Under the pieces are notes generated by a model. That model saw nothing but the letters and a program-made list of their open reading frames with translations, was not told the DNA's origin and made no database searches. DNA of 64,000 nucleotides from Liolophura sinensis (taxonomy: Eukaryota > Mollusca > Polyplacophora > Chitonida > Chitonidae): assembly GCF_032854445.1 (NCBI RefSeq), contig NC_088299.1, forward strand, positions 18,841,608 to 18,905,607, given 5' to 3'. The translations under genes and the position numbers were made by a program. Below are positions 1 to 11,800 of this stretch, in pieces; the stretch's first letter is position 1; the number at the start of each line of letters is the position of its first letter.

Positions 1-1278
1 AAGTATAGTGCAGACCTGTACATCCAAAAGTATGATGTAGACCTGTACATCCAAAAGTATAGTGTAGACCTGTACATCCAAAAGTACAGTGTAGACCTGT
101 ACATCCAAAAATATAATGTAGACCTGTACATCCAAAAGTTCAGTGTAGACCTGTACATCCAAAAGTATAGTTTAGACCTGTACATCCAAAAGTATAGTGT
201 AGACCTGTACCTAAAAGGGATTAGTGTAGACCTGTACATCTAAAAGTATAGTGTAGACTTGTACATCCAAAAGTATAGTGTAGACCTGTACATCCAAAAG
301 CACAGTGTAGACCTGTACATCCAAAAGTATAGTGTAAACATGTACATTCAAAAGTACAGTGTAGACCATAGACTTGTACATCCAAAACTACAGTGTAGAC
401 CTGTACATCCAAATGTACAGTGCAGACGTGTACATCCAAAAGTATAGTGTAGACCTGTACATCCAAAAGTATAGTGTAAACATGTACATTCAAAACTACA
501 GTGTAGACCTGTACATACAAATGTACAGTGCAGACCTGCATTTTCAAAATTATAGTGTTGACTTCTACATCCAAAACTACAGTGTAGACCTGTACATCCA
601 AATGAACAGTGTAGATCTGTACTTCCAAAAGCATAGTGGGGACCTGTACATCCAAAATTATAGTGTAAACCTGTACATCCAAAACTACTGTGTAGATCTG
701 TACATCCAAAACTACAGTGTAGACCTGTACATCCAAATGTACAGTGTAGATCTGTACATCCAAATGTACAGTGTAGATCTGTGCATCCAAATGTATAGTG
801 TAAACCTGTACATTCAAAAGTACAGTGTATACCATAGACTTGTACATCCAAAACTACAGTGTAGACCTGTATATCCAAAATTATAGTGTAGACTTGTACA
901 TCCAAATCTACAGTGTAGACATGTACATCCAAATTTACAGTGTAGACCTGTACATTGAAAAGTATGGTGTAGATCTGTACATGCAAATGTACACAGTAGA
1001 CCTGTACATCCGAAAGTGTAGTGTAGACCTGTACATCCAAAAGTACAGTGTACTAGACAGGTATAAGCGGGTCTACACTATAGAGTAGACTTGTACAATC
1101 AAAACTACAGTGGAGACCTGTATATCCAAAAGTGCAGTGTAGACCTGTACATTCAAAAATATAATGTGGACCTGTACATCCAAAAGTACAGTGTAGACCT
1201 GTACATCCAAAAGTACAGTGTAGACCTGTACATCCAAGACCATAGTTTAGACCTGTACATCGAACAGTATAGGGTTAC
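1..1278. repeat. 27-bp minisatellite array, cut by the window start
   Basis: About 47 copies of a 27-bp unit built on 'GACCTGTACATCCAAAAGTA' plus seven bases. The period is nine codons, so both strands show nine-residue peptide repeats (plus strand DLYIQKYSV). A variant joint with an extra 'CATAGACTTG' occurs near 361 and again near 828, which suggests a larger duplicated block of about 467 bp. Frames are broken by stops inside the array, there is no splice or start context and both strands are equally open, so I treat it as non-coding. The left end lies outside the window. Confidence 0.93.
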
Positions 1279-1814
1279 ATAAAGCTCTAAAGTATTGCTG
1301 CAATACACTTTAATTTAACTCTGCTCCTTGACCGAAAAATACAACTAATATAAGTCTACACCGAAAGGTAATGCTGGTCTAAGCAATGGGACGGTTTGGC
1401 CATATTCTCAGATTAGGTTCATTGTCACCAACCACTCTAAAAGGGAACTGTGTCCTGTCGCTAGCGTTGTCTCCAGCATGTCGATGTTGCTCGCGGTGAA
1501 AACTTGTTTCCCGTTATCTGAATTGACGTCACCTCATTATGCCGAAATAATAAAGACCATATAGTCGCAACTGACATATATGGAACCGACGTCCCCCACT
1601 CCGACATTATCGATAACTGAAAGCAAACCGCAAACGCGGTTGCTCTTTCCAAAAATAAGATCATCTTTTTTCTTAACGGTTGCTTGTGGTTCCTTTGGTT
1701 GAGTTTCAAATAAAAAACGAAATCTACGTCTCCCAAACAAGCTGTCAGTCACTGTTACAATGGTGTATATCTTTCAGTTGCTTTCAACCCAAATTATCCA
1801 AAAGGTTTTTTTTC

Positions 1815-1912
1815 AGGGCGTATCAGTGAAACATAAGTGCGGCGTAAGACACCAATCAAATAAATAAATAAATAAAGAAAGAAAGAAATAAAGAAATAAA
1901 TAAACAAATTAA
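1815..1912 (+). repeat. SINE 3' tail fragment, degenerate
   Basis: Carries the end of the local SINE family (a worn 'GGCGTAAGACACCAATCAAA') followed by an AAAT/AAAG simple-repeat tail. Only the last part of the element is present. Confidence 0.6.
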
Positions 1913-2666
1913 CACCATTACCCGATTAAAGCGCGAACAGTACACTGTACAAACACTATCACATCTATGCTGGAGTGTGGTACGAAGAGAGTTGATGGCG
2001 CAGCTGTGGAGAAGTTACACCCGAGTCAGCTACGCATGACTGATCATGTTAATACACTGTGATATTCATAACATTCCATGATAAAACCTGGCAGGAATTA
2101 GGTAAAGACGTGTAGGTGTTACTTTGAATATCTATTGTCTGTTAGATAATAATGTGTCTATTGTACTGCATTCCTCAGAGAAAAACTAGCTGCACACTGA
2201 CAACAACAACACTCCAAATGTTGCCATGTTTTCGTCAAAAGGTATTATTTCTGACAGTCCTTCCTGTAGGACAATAATGCTGTTGTGTGACATACATTGT
2301 TACTGGAGTATGTGCCAGGAAATGAAAATTACATGGGCCTGTATGTATTTCATGCCTTTAGGAGTTCAACAATGTGATAAATTCGTATTTTTAACCCGGC
2401 CATTTGTCACATGCAAAATTTTATTAGAAAATAGCACAACTGGCAAAAGAAAGGTTACGAATCTAACACTAGTGTTATCTGTGCCATGACATCTTCCCTC
2501 TTCTCCAGCTTAATGTCGTCGTATAAGTGAAATGTTCCGGAGTAACCTCAATCAACTTGTAAAATAAACTCGCACCCTACCAAATCCCTACAGTATATAA
2601 CTGAACTCACCTGCCCTTTTTAACACTATTCTAGGCTCTGACATTATTCTGAAGTCATTGAAGCCT

Positions 2667-2775
2667 GGATTTATTTATTTTATTTAATTGTTTGATTGGT
2701 GTTTGACCCAGGAGACTCCTGGGTCATTAAGCTGCACTAGCGCGCTAACCAACTGAGCCACGGAGGCCCCACCCG
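2667..2775 (-). mobile_element. SINE copy with large internal deletion
   Basis: Read on the minus strand it starts with the tRNA-like head 'GGGGCCTCCGTGGCTCAGTT', keeps the A-box region and the 'CTAGCGC' segment, then jumps from the 'ACCCAGGAG' region straight to the 'AAACACCAATCAAA' tail. About 170 bp of the body seen in full copies (for example at 5034) is missing. It may be a shortened subfamily or a single deletion. Confidence 0.8.
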
Positions 2776-2935
2776 GGATTTATTTATTTATTTATTTATT
2801 TGATTGGTGTTTTACGCCGTACTCAAGAATATTTCACTTATACGACGGCGGCCAGCATTATGGTGGGAGGAAACCGGGCAGAGCCCGGGGGAAACCCACC
2901 ACCATCCGCAGGTTCAGCCGGGATTTAAGCACAGG
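2776..2935 (-). mobile_element. SINE, 3' portion
   Basis: Contains the (ATTT)n run, the 'TTGATTGGTGTTTTACGCCG' tail and the conserved 'ACGGCGGCCAGCATTATGG' segment on the plus strand, so the element itself is on the minus strand. Its 5' tRNA-like part is absent. It lies directly beside the deleted copy at 2667 and in opposite orientation to the fragment at 3054. Confidence 0.85.
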
Positions 2936-2972
2936 TACTAAATCAATCAGTCTCATATTCAGAGAGCAACAA

Positions 2973-3053
2973 ACATTTGACCGGTCGCCACGATATGGCT
3001 GAAATATTGCCGATGTGGTGTTAAGCCATAATCATTCATTCACATTTGACCGG
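2973..3053 (+). mobile_element. 57-bp truncated retroposon with 12-bp target-site duplication
   Basis: The 12-bp string 'ACATTTGACCGG' is present at 2973-2984 and again at 3042-3053. Between them lie 57 bp containing 'CACGATATGGCTGAAATATT' and ending in a short ATTC-type tail. An exact direct repeat flanking a tailed insert is the signature of retroposition. The inserted tail resembles another common molluscan SINE type; that attribution is from memory. Confidence 0.75.
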
Positions 3054-3145
3054 CCGCGTCTCTTTCCTCTCACCATAATCCTGGCCGTTGTCGTATAAGT
3101 GAAATATTCTTGATTACGGCGTAAAACGCCAACCAAATAAATCCC
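3054..3145 (+). mobile_element. SINE, 3' portion
   Basis: Plus-strand copy of the SINE tail: worn 'CACCATAATCCTGGCCGTTG', then 'TATAAGTGAAATATTCTTGA' and 'ACGCCAACCAAATAAAT'. The head is missing. Confidence 0.75.
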
Positions 3146-4110
3146 TTTCTTGTAATCTGTGTATTCTAAGGGTGCAAAGACACTGGATTTGTGATTAGGA
3201 CAATTAGCCGAACTGAGAAAGGAACATTATGAATCTCCATGGAAATAAAAAACACGAAACACTCATTCAAAAAATACAGCAAAGTGTAGAATAAAGATGA
3301 ATGGCACTTTTACTCATATTGATCAGGTTAAACACATTGCAAAACCACTCTCATGCAAGTATTAAATATATACATTACAATATCATAGCCTCAGTCTGGT
3401 TGAGCTGTAGGATTTTCACCGTGAGAACGTCATAAGTGTTGGGATGACCAGCATTGCCATGCCTTTTTGGTGGTTACCTTTCACCAGTGGGAGTCTCTGA
3501 CGTTTTACATACTCCATACAGCGCATGTACCGCTCTCTACCTTTTCTTTCAATCCCTGCCATCACTTGCAAAGTTTGTACAGAAATCTTGAGCAACGCCA
3601 AGGTCAAAGAGGTCACGATGATGACAAATGAAGTGATGACAGAAATAGCAAATCTTCTTTGTCAACCTTTGTTTCTGTTGATACTTGACACTCGCTCATT
3701 CTTCGCACATTATTCCAAAGAATACCTGAAACAGATTTTTTATTATCACCAAGGCCACACGAGAGTCTTCAGCAATTTGCTCAGTATCACATCGACTTTT
3801 TTGTCACTTGATATCTACCTCAGTCTAACACTACCAATCTAACCGTATCCGGCCCCTGTAGGGTAATTATAAGAACAGATCTCGTGGACTACGCACGTAC
3901 ATGTATCCGGTAATGATAATGACATCGTGTATGATAAACACGCACGTATCCGGTAGAAATGACATCATACATGTGAAATAATGACAGATTGTGTGGTAAT
4001 GATACTTATATCGTGCTTGTGAAATAACGATCCGGTGATGATAATGACAGATTGCGTAATACACACATTGGGAAATGCTGTCCTATCCTATTTATGCCAG
4101 CCTATTTCGG

Positions 4111-4180
4111 TGTGCCAGTAAAGTGTGTCTTTCTGACAAATCAGTGTGCCAGTACAGTGTACCTTTCTGACAAATCAGTG
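4111..4180. repeat. 34-bp direct repeat, two copies
   Basis: Two adjacent near-identical 34-bp units that begin 'TGTGCCAGTA' and end 'TTTCTGACAAATCAG'. A third copy starts ('TGTGCTATG') and stops. No gene context. Confidence 0.7.
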
Positions 4181-5024
4181 TGCTATGTAGTGATAATCTT
4201 TCTCTTACTAAAGCCAGTGATATCCACCTTTTAGTGCCAAAGATGGCAATTAAAATCTTCGTGTCAGTAGTAGTCAGTTGTTTGTGAATGTTATGTACCA
4301 ATCAGATGTATTCCTTCAGTGACACTGGTCAGTCATCTGTTTAACTTTTGAGGTTGCTCTTTATGTGATGTAGGCCCTACGCATGTCAGAGCTCATATTA
4401 GCCGGGTATAGTTGGTCGAGTATCGGTTGGCATACCTATGTTAATTCATGCGTATTTCAGGGGTCAAATTGAGGTGAGCTAGACACACTTGGCTGGCCCT
4501 AGGGCCCTGTTAACATGAATTACCCATTTCCCAAGTTGTACATGTCCACCGTCAAACAGGTGTCCTGCATGCCTGACCTAGGGCTCTCCAGGAGACTGCC
4601 CTGTTAATTTTAAGCGTCCTACCGGGATAATCCATGTATACAACTACATGCGAGTCACACCGTTTATAGTAAATGAGCCAAGCGTCTTTCTCAACAATGT
4701 TAAAAATGATTGAAAGTTTTAGGTCTATTTAAGTTTTTCCACACTGCTGAACAGATGGGTGTACTTTTGGTGTATGAGTGAATTTTTCAATGGAGTGGAT
4801 AGGCTACATCACATGCAATCAGCCACCGTGAATGGTGGACAGGTGAGCTGGTTTGATCTGTGTGGGGATAGGTTCAAGCTGTACAGTAAAGACAACACGA
4901 TCCCGATTACACTGCTGATCGCATTACTATGGTGAATTTCCTTATCGCGTCCTGGAGACACAAACCGCTTGCCATCCAAAACATAACGATTCCCAACCCT
5001 TGACCTCTTTTACTGCGTTTATAT

Positions 5025-5302
5025 ATGGTTTAGGGGGCCTCCATGGTTCAGTTGGTTAGCGCGCTAGCGCAGCGTAATGACGTAATGAGTCTCTCACCAA
5101 TGCGGTCGCTGTGAGTTCAAGTTCAGCTCATGCTGGCTTCCTCTCCGGCCTCTCCGATGGTCGTGGGTTTCCGCCGGGCTCTGCTCGGTTTCTACCTACT
5201 ACAATGCTGACCGCCATCGTGTAAGTGAAATATTCTTGAGTACGGCATAAAACACCAATCAAATCAATAAATAATAAATAAATAAATAAATACATGGTTT
5301 AG
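5025..5302 (+). mobile_element. Full-length tRNA-derived SINE with 9-bp target-site duplication
   Basis: Head 'GGGGGCCTCCATGGTTCAGT' has a tRNA A-box-like segment (TGGTTCAGTTGG) and a B-box-like 'GAGTTCAAGTTC' about 50 bp later, so it looks like a tRNA-derived Pol III promoter. The body carries the conserved 'GGTCGTGGGTTTCCGCCGGG' block and the 'CGGCATAAAACACCAATCAA' tail, ending in AAT-rich repeats. The 9-mer 'ATGGTTTAG' lies at both edges (5025-5033 and 5294-5302). It is the best reference copy of the family in this window. Confidence 0.9.
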
Positions 5303-5808
5303 ATTCAGATAAATGAAAGTATGTCATCGTTCAGATATTCTACATCAATGGCGAAATCGATCATGGCTTGGCAAATCCATAAGCCAATAAGTCATTAAGT
5401 CAGGTGTATGAATAACCAATGACATTACTCTAGTTATTACTGGTAGTAATTTATAGGTTAGGTTTACTTGACCCGGGTCTGTAAATTAAAGTGCCGCGTG
5501 AATATGTCAATGTCTTATGGTAGTTGTCGGTAGGATTGTGTGTGCACCTTAATCTGATATATTACTAGCTGACACATCACATTGTACATCCCGTTATATA
5601 TCAATGCAAGTGGCCTACTATAGATATTTAAATATCTTGTCATAGTCTCGCTGTTGATATAAGCGTTCATGTTAGACCCGGTAGAGTACACCGCACCTAC
5701 AAGTCGCTTAAGTGGCGTATTAAGCCAAAGAGTATTTAGGTCATATGCACACGGGCGACGCTTCCACCATACACGTACGCCGCACCTGCCAGGATCTTCT
5801 GCGCCAAT

Positions 5809-8800
5809 ATGCCGACTTCATACATTTCTACAGTGCCAGGTCTGCTGAAGATTATTGAGGCTGTAAGTAATACTTTGGAGATACCTTTTTTATGGGATTG
5901 TTGTGTAATTATTTTCAAGCACAAAATGAAAAATCAGAGATAGCTTCAGGGCGGGGCTGTCGTGCTCGCAGAGTCCGGATCAGCAATATATTTCTACCTT
6001 ATCGATGTCGGGAACATTTGCATAGTACGGCTTTCTATATAATGTCAAGCATTCTGTCATGGCAAGGTACATCTATTATCAAGGTGACAAGAATTCACTG
6101 TCTTTTCTCCTTGAAATTACAACCGCTATAACGTTTTCATGTATAAATGTTTTGGAGTAAGAATTTCTCATTTAGTGTGTGGTGATGTACATAGTGGTTG
6201 TGTTTCATGAAGGACAACGTCTCTTTGACCTTGATAGACACTGAAATAAATTTCACATCTGGTTATGATTCGTCTGTTGGTCAAAAAATACTATTCAAGC
6301 CACGTCATTGTAGCGTCTCGACAATTAGCGTTGTTTGGTCCAGGCATAACAACAGATGTATTATATAAGCAAAATGAAAGCAATTCTATATGCTCTGATG
6401 TGTTTCGTCACATAACTGGCTTGAAACCTATGCTCGAGCATCAGAATACGTGCATGGCGTGAAAACGCTGATGTCTTGAAATTATGTCTCCACGAAGGGC
6501 GTCGACGGAGATATGTTATGAAGGTCTAAATCTCACACACACGAACACCAAGCCATTTATCTAAAACCAAGGAACCCATCCCATTGGACAGCTACGTACT
6601 TGTATGACATCTTTGTAGTGTGACCCACATTGTGCGAGTATTCTCAAGTGACCTGTTTGTTTTGACAGACTTGACTGGTTGTTGATGTGTGGGGCTCTGC
6701 ATTCACCTCAATCCAACCCACCACTCCCTGCCCAACCCTCCTTTTGTCAGTCGTCATGGTAACCACATGCATGGGCACGAGCATTGTAACGAAATCTACA
6801 CCTGAGCTGAGCACACCCTCAAAGGTGTTCAAGATTCTGGTCGCGCTGGTTCTCAGTTAATATAAACGTCAACTTGTAGACTTTCGGATCAAGGCCCGTA
6901 TTTATCAAGCAGCTTAAGGCTTAGGGCCTAAGTCATAAATTGCCAGTGCTTAAAAAGCCAAACCAAGAACAGGAAGTAACCCAAATTGTGGTTGGTACAA
7001 TGGTGCAAGGGAAATGGCAGTTTGTACTGTGGCGGGATAAGGAAGTGTGTCATGGTCAATTACATCCGCAGATAAATTCAATATTGTGACAAATGTCAGG
7101 TATGAAATTCTGCACAGATGCGCTATTTTCCATACGACTGTACTGGCAGAGAATATATAGTGACTGATACATTCTATGTGACTGACACTAGCATTCACAA
7201 TCAACCTACACTCGTTTTGTTGAAAAGCGCCTGACCTAGCCAGGTGTCAAAATTGCAAGCATGTACTTCACAATCTGAAGCGTAGTTGAAGACATTTTCC
7301 ACCAAGCAAAAATTAAACAAGTCTACACTGTAATCAGGCATATGCAAAGATAACATGCTTGCCATGTAGGCCCTACCTGCATGAGATCCACAGATTGAAT
7401 CTCCTTTTTTAGTTTAACACCATTCAAAGCACTTACTTGATAGCTTCATAACTTAGAGTGAAGCATAGTACGATTTCAATGTGACCATTCAGCCATGCAG
7501 TGAAACGTATTAAGATTTCAATCTGGCTAAACCGCCATGCAGTGAAGCATATTACGATGTCAATCTGAAGATACAGCCATGTCGTGAAGCCTATTACGAT
7601 TTTAGTCTGACGATACAGCCATGCAGTGAAGAATATTAGGATTTCAATCTGACGATACAGCCATGCAGTGAAGAATATTACGATTTCAATCTGACGATAC
7701 AGCCATGCAGTGAAGCGTATTACGATTTCAATCTGACTATACAGCCAACCATGCAGTGAAGCCTATTGCGATTTGACAGTCGTTTCTCCCAAGGATTAGC
7801 CAAACGCATTAGATTTATTTATTTAATTGATTGTGGTTTTACGCCGTACTCAAGAAAAATTCACTTGTACGACGGCGGCTAGCATTATGGTGGGAGGAAA
7901 CCGGGCACCAAGCGCATTAGAAGCCCATTTAAAAAGCAAATAATATATATGTATGTCGCTGATTTTAATTTTTATCAGATGATGTTCTAACTTTTTGAAA
8001 GTTGAACGAGGAGTTTAAATGTCATGGAATACCACAAACAGAGGGCAATGTAAACATAACCAAATCAAACAAAGATGATAAGGAAAGTCAACAATGTTCG
8101 TCATTCTCGAATTCGAAGCGTTTACAGTGGATTGTAACAGTATTCTAACAGAACAATTACACGTACTTTACCATTATCTTTGATATAAATGACCAACTAT
8201 GGCTTGACGGAACATCGGCAGTATTTTGGGCGCATTGTGAGGAAATCCTTGAAGCCAGACAAGTAAAATTTAGAGTTCCACAGTGCTGTAAAGGTCCTGA
8301 GGGTGATTTTGAGCTCAACAATTCCTGCCTATATATACTTGTAGCCCTGGATATCTACGATTTGCGGGGGCTCGCATAGTCATAGATAGCTCCCATTCCC
8401 CTCTAAAGAAAGCATGGCAAAATGTCGGAAAAAAGTCGACTACTAACCTCCTCGTCCTGTTCAATTACTCCTTTGCAATTCGTAGCGCCCCGTGGTATCC
8501 AGGACGGAGATTATGAAACAATCTCAGACTTAAGTCAAAACTTTACTCTACAAATTTGACATTTCCCTTTCCGTTATATTGTATAAAATTTGCTGGTACA
8601 TTAACTTACCCAGGAGTTGCATAATCAAGCAATACCTGACTTTATTCCATAAGAAACTGTCCAGAACTGTCGATCATCCCAAAGGTAAATATCCATCAAT
8701 ATTTCAGCAAGTTCAAATCTCAAATTTACCTTTGGGATGATCGACACCTCGGGATTTTAACAGTAAGTGCGCTGGGATGCTAAGCATTGCAAGGGAGTAA

Positions 8801-11800
8801 CCGGACAGGCCGGGGAGGTTAGTAATCGACTGTTTTCCGACATTTTACAATGGTTCCTTCAGGGGTAAATGGGAGCAGTCCGTGATTGCCCCCAGCAAAG
8901 CGTAGTCATCCAGGGCTACCGACATATACCATAAACCCTACTATTCAAGTTAAATGAGAGACTTTGGATATTGTTTCCCCTGTAAAGTTATCGCTGCTGT
9001 ACACGTAAAAACACCGGCATACATTTGGTGTTCTGCTACAAACGACCCAATGTAACTCCTGGCCGATGGCTGCTGGGGTCGATTCAAGCCGAATTGGACC
9101 GTGTCTTGTTGGAGGGAGGGTATACACTGCGATACGAGGCTCGACGGTTGTCTGCCACAGAGTTGTCCCCCCTCCTCCAGTGTTCACGGTTCACGATTCT
9201 TGACATATGAAAAGTCAAGGAAAACATAGAACTTTTTTGTCATTACAATATGGCTTGCCTAAGTGTAGGCAAGATGATGTTATACAAAACCATTCCTTTA
9301 AAATGACTGATTAAAGTTCTCTTTTTACACCCAAACACAAAGATATGGTGGTAATTTTAAACGATACACAGTATGTCAAATGTCATTTTGTGGTTGAACG
9401 GCGATGTCTCACGCACCGTTTGTCAATATCTCATGTACCGTTTGTCAGTATCTCATGCACCGTTTGTCAATATCCCATGTACCGTTTGTCAGTATCCCAT
9501 ATACCGCCTGTCAATATCCCATGTATCGTTTGTCAAGTAGGCCACTTTCTCCAATCAGAATATCCCATGTGTGGTTTAATGTCGATGATTCCAGTTTTCT
9601 CGCTACGTAATATACTGGGGCCCGTTCCTTCGTTAATATTTCATCCACCGTTTTTCAAAATCCCATGTATTGTTCATCAGTATCCCAGGTACGGTTTCCC
9701 AATCTGCCATGTACTGTTTGTAGTATTCCATTTACCGTATTCCATTTACCGTTTGTCAATATCTCATCCACCGTTTGTCAATATTCCTTCTACCGTTTTT
9801 TAATATCTCATGTACCCTTTGTCAATACAACCCATGTACATGTATCGTTTGTCAATATCCCATGTACTGTTTATTAATATCCCATGCACTGTTTGTCAGT
9901 ATCTCATGTACCGCTATCCCATGTATTGTTTGTCAATATCCAATGTACCGTTTGTCAGTATCTCACATACTGTTTGTCAATACTCCATGTACCGTTTGTC
10001 AGTATCTCGCATACTGTTTGTCAATACTCCATGTACCGTTTGTCGGTGTCTCATATACTGTTTGTCAATACTCCGTGTACCCTTTGTCAGTGTCTCATAT
10101 ATCGTTTGTCAATAACCTAAAGACCACTTGTCAGGATCTCATGTACCGTTATTCAATATCCCATATACCGTTTGTCAGTATCCCATTTATCGTTTGTCTA
10201 GTAGGCCATTTTCTCAGAATATCCCATGTGTGATGATAGGTCCATGCTTGCAGTTTTCTGAGAATTAAGATTTGTTGAAAGCGGCTGATCAAATATTGAA
10301 TAAATCAATAAATCAATAAATAACATTTATCGACGTCTGTTTTGTTTTAGGTATTATGTCTGGGTGGTTTTATATCTGCCATAATCCCCTATGATTGGAC
10401 ATCCGCTGGCGGTGGGTGGACTCAATTTGTCACCATTACAGCCCTTTTTGGCGTTGTTGGCATATTGATCGCCAACATGTTCTTGGTTGAAAAGTTACCA
10501 CCGATTTTCCCACTACTAGTAAGTATTTGAACCACTATATAGCAAGATTTGCAAGAAACAACCTGTTTTTGAAAATGCGCACATATCCGTAATGCACATC
10601 CGCCCGCCCCATATCCGTAATGTAACACGTCCCATTTATGGTCGTATTTGAGTCGATGGAGTATAATGCTGTTTGACGGTCGAAGGCTTAGTGGACTATA
10701 AACTGACATGTTCTATGGTCTCTGGATACTTTGTTCACTTAGTCAACAGTCTTGAGTCAACATATACGTTAATACGGATATTAAATTCAATGGTTTAGCA
10801 TATAGGGTAGTATGTTTTATACCCCCCCCCCCCAGAGACACACACACACTCACATACACACACCAGACCATGATTTCTACGTGCCAAATGATTTTTAGCG
10901 TGTAGCGTAAATTTTTGGATTACAGGTAGGAGCTGAGAGTTGGTTGCTGAAATCTGTAGGGTATGATTTTGTGGATTATAGGTGTTGAGATTTAATTGCT
11001 GAAATATGTAGCGTGTGATTTTGAGGATTGTAAGTGCTTATATTTGATTATTGAAGTTTGTACCATATGATTTTGTGGATGGTAGGCGCTTATATATGAT
11101 TGTTGAAGTTTATAGCGTATAATTTTGTGGATTGTAGGTGCTGACATTTGGTTATTGTACTGTATGATTTCTGAGGATTGTAGGCGCTTATTTTTGACAG
11201 TTGCTTATGATTTTGTGGATTATAGGTGCTGATATTTGGCTGCTGAAGTGTGTAGCGCATGATGTTGTGGATTGTAGGTGATGATATTTGGTTGGTGATT
11301 TCTGTACATTATCATTGTATGGATTGTAGGTGTTACTATTTGGTTGCTGAAGTCTGTAGCTTATTGTTTTGTGGAGTGTAGGTGCAGATATTTGATTGCT
11401 GAGGTCTGTAGCGTGTGATATTGTGAATTGAAGGTGCTGATATTTGGATGAATAAGTCTGTATCGTATGATTTTGTGGATTGTAGGGGCTGATATTTGAT
11501 TGCTGAAATCTGTAGTTCATGGTTTTGTGGATTGTAAGCGCTGATATTTGGTTGAAGAAGTCTGTAGCTTATGATTTTGTGGATTATAGGTGCTGATATT
11601 TGATTGCTGAAGTCTGAAGTTTATGGTTTTGTGGATTGTAGATGGTGATATCGATTGAAGAAGTCTGTAGCTTATGATTTTGTGGATTGTAGGTGCTGAT
11701 ATTTGATTGCTGAAATCTGTAGGTCATGGTTTTGTGGATTGTAGATGCTGATATCGGTTGAAGAAGTCGGTAGCTTATCATTTTATGGATTGTAGGTGCT

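Larger units (their letters stand above)
1279..5808. other. Intergenic region upstream of the MARVEL gene
   Basis: AT-rich sequence with several SINE copies and fragments (listed separately), simple AAAT-type runs and short irregular repeats such as 'ATCCGGTAATGATAATGACA' between 3900 and 4060. Open frames of 60-105 codons occur here on both strands (for example 1461-1736 minus, 2226-2489 plus, 3525-3842 plus), but none has a recognisable domain, splice context or codon pattern. I see no gene I can support. Confidence 0.6.

Noticed and set aside
1-1278. Possible repeat protein with DLYIQKYSV units
   Set aside because: Stops interrupt every frame several times, both strands are equally open, and there is no flanking gene structure.
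5033-5120. Functional tRNA gene
   Set aside because: A- and B-box-like segments are present, but no cloverleaf acceptor pairing is evident and the sequence continues into a SINE body shared with other copies.
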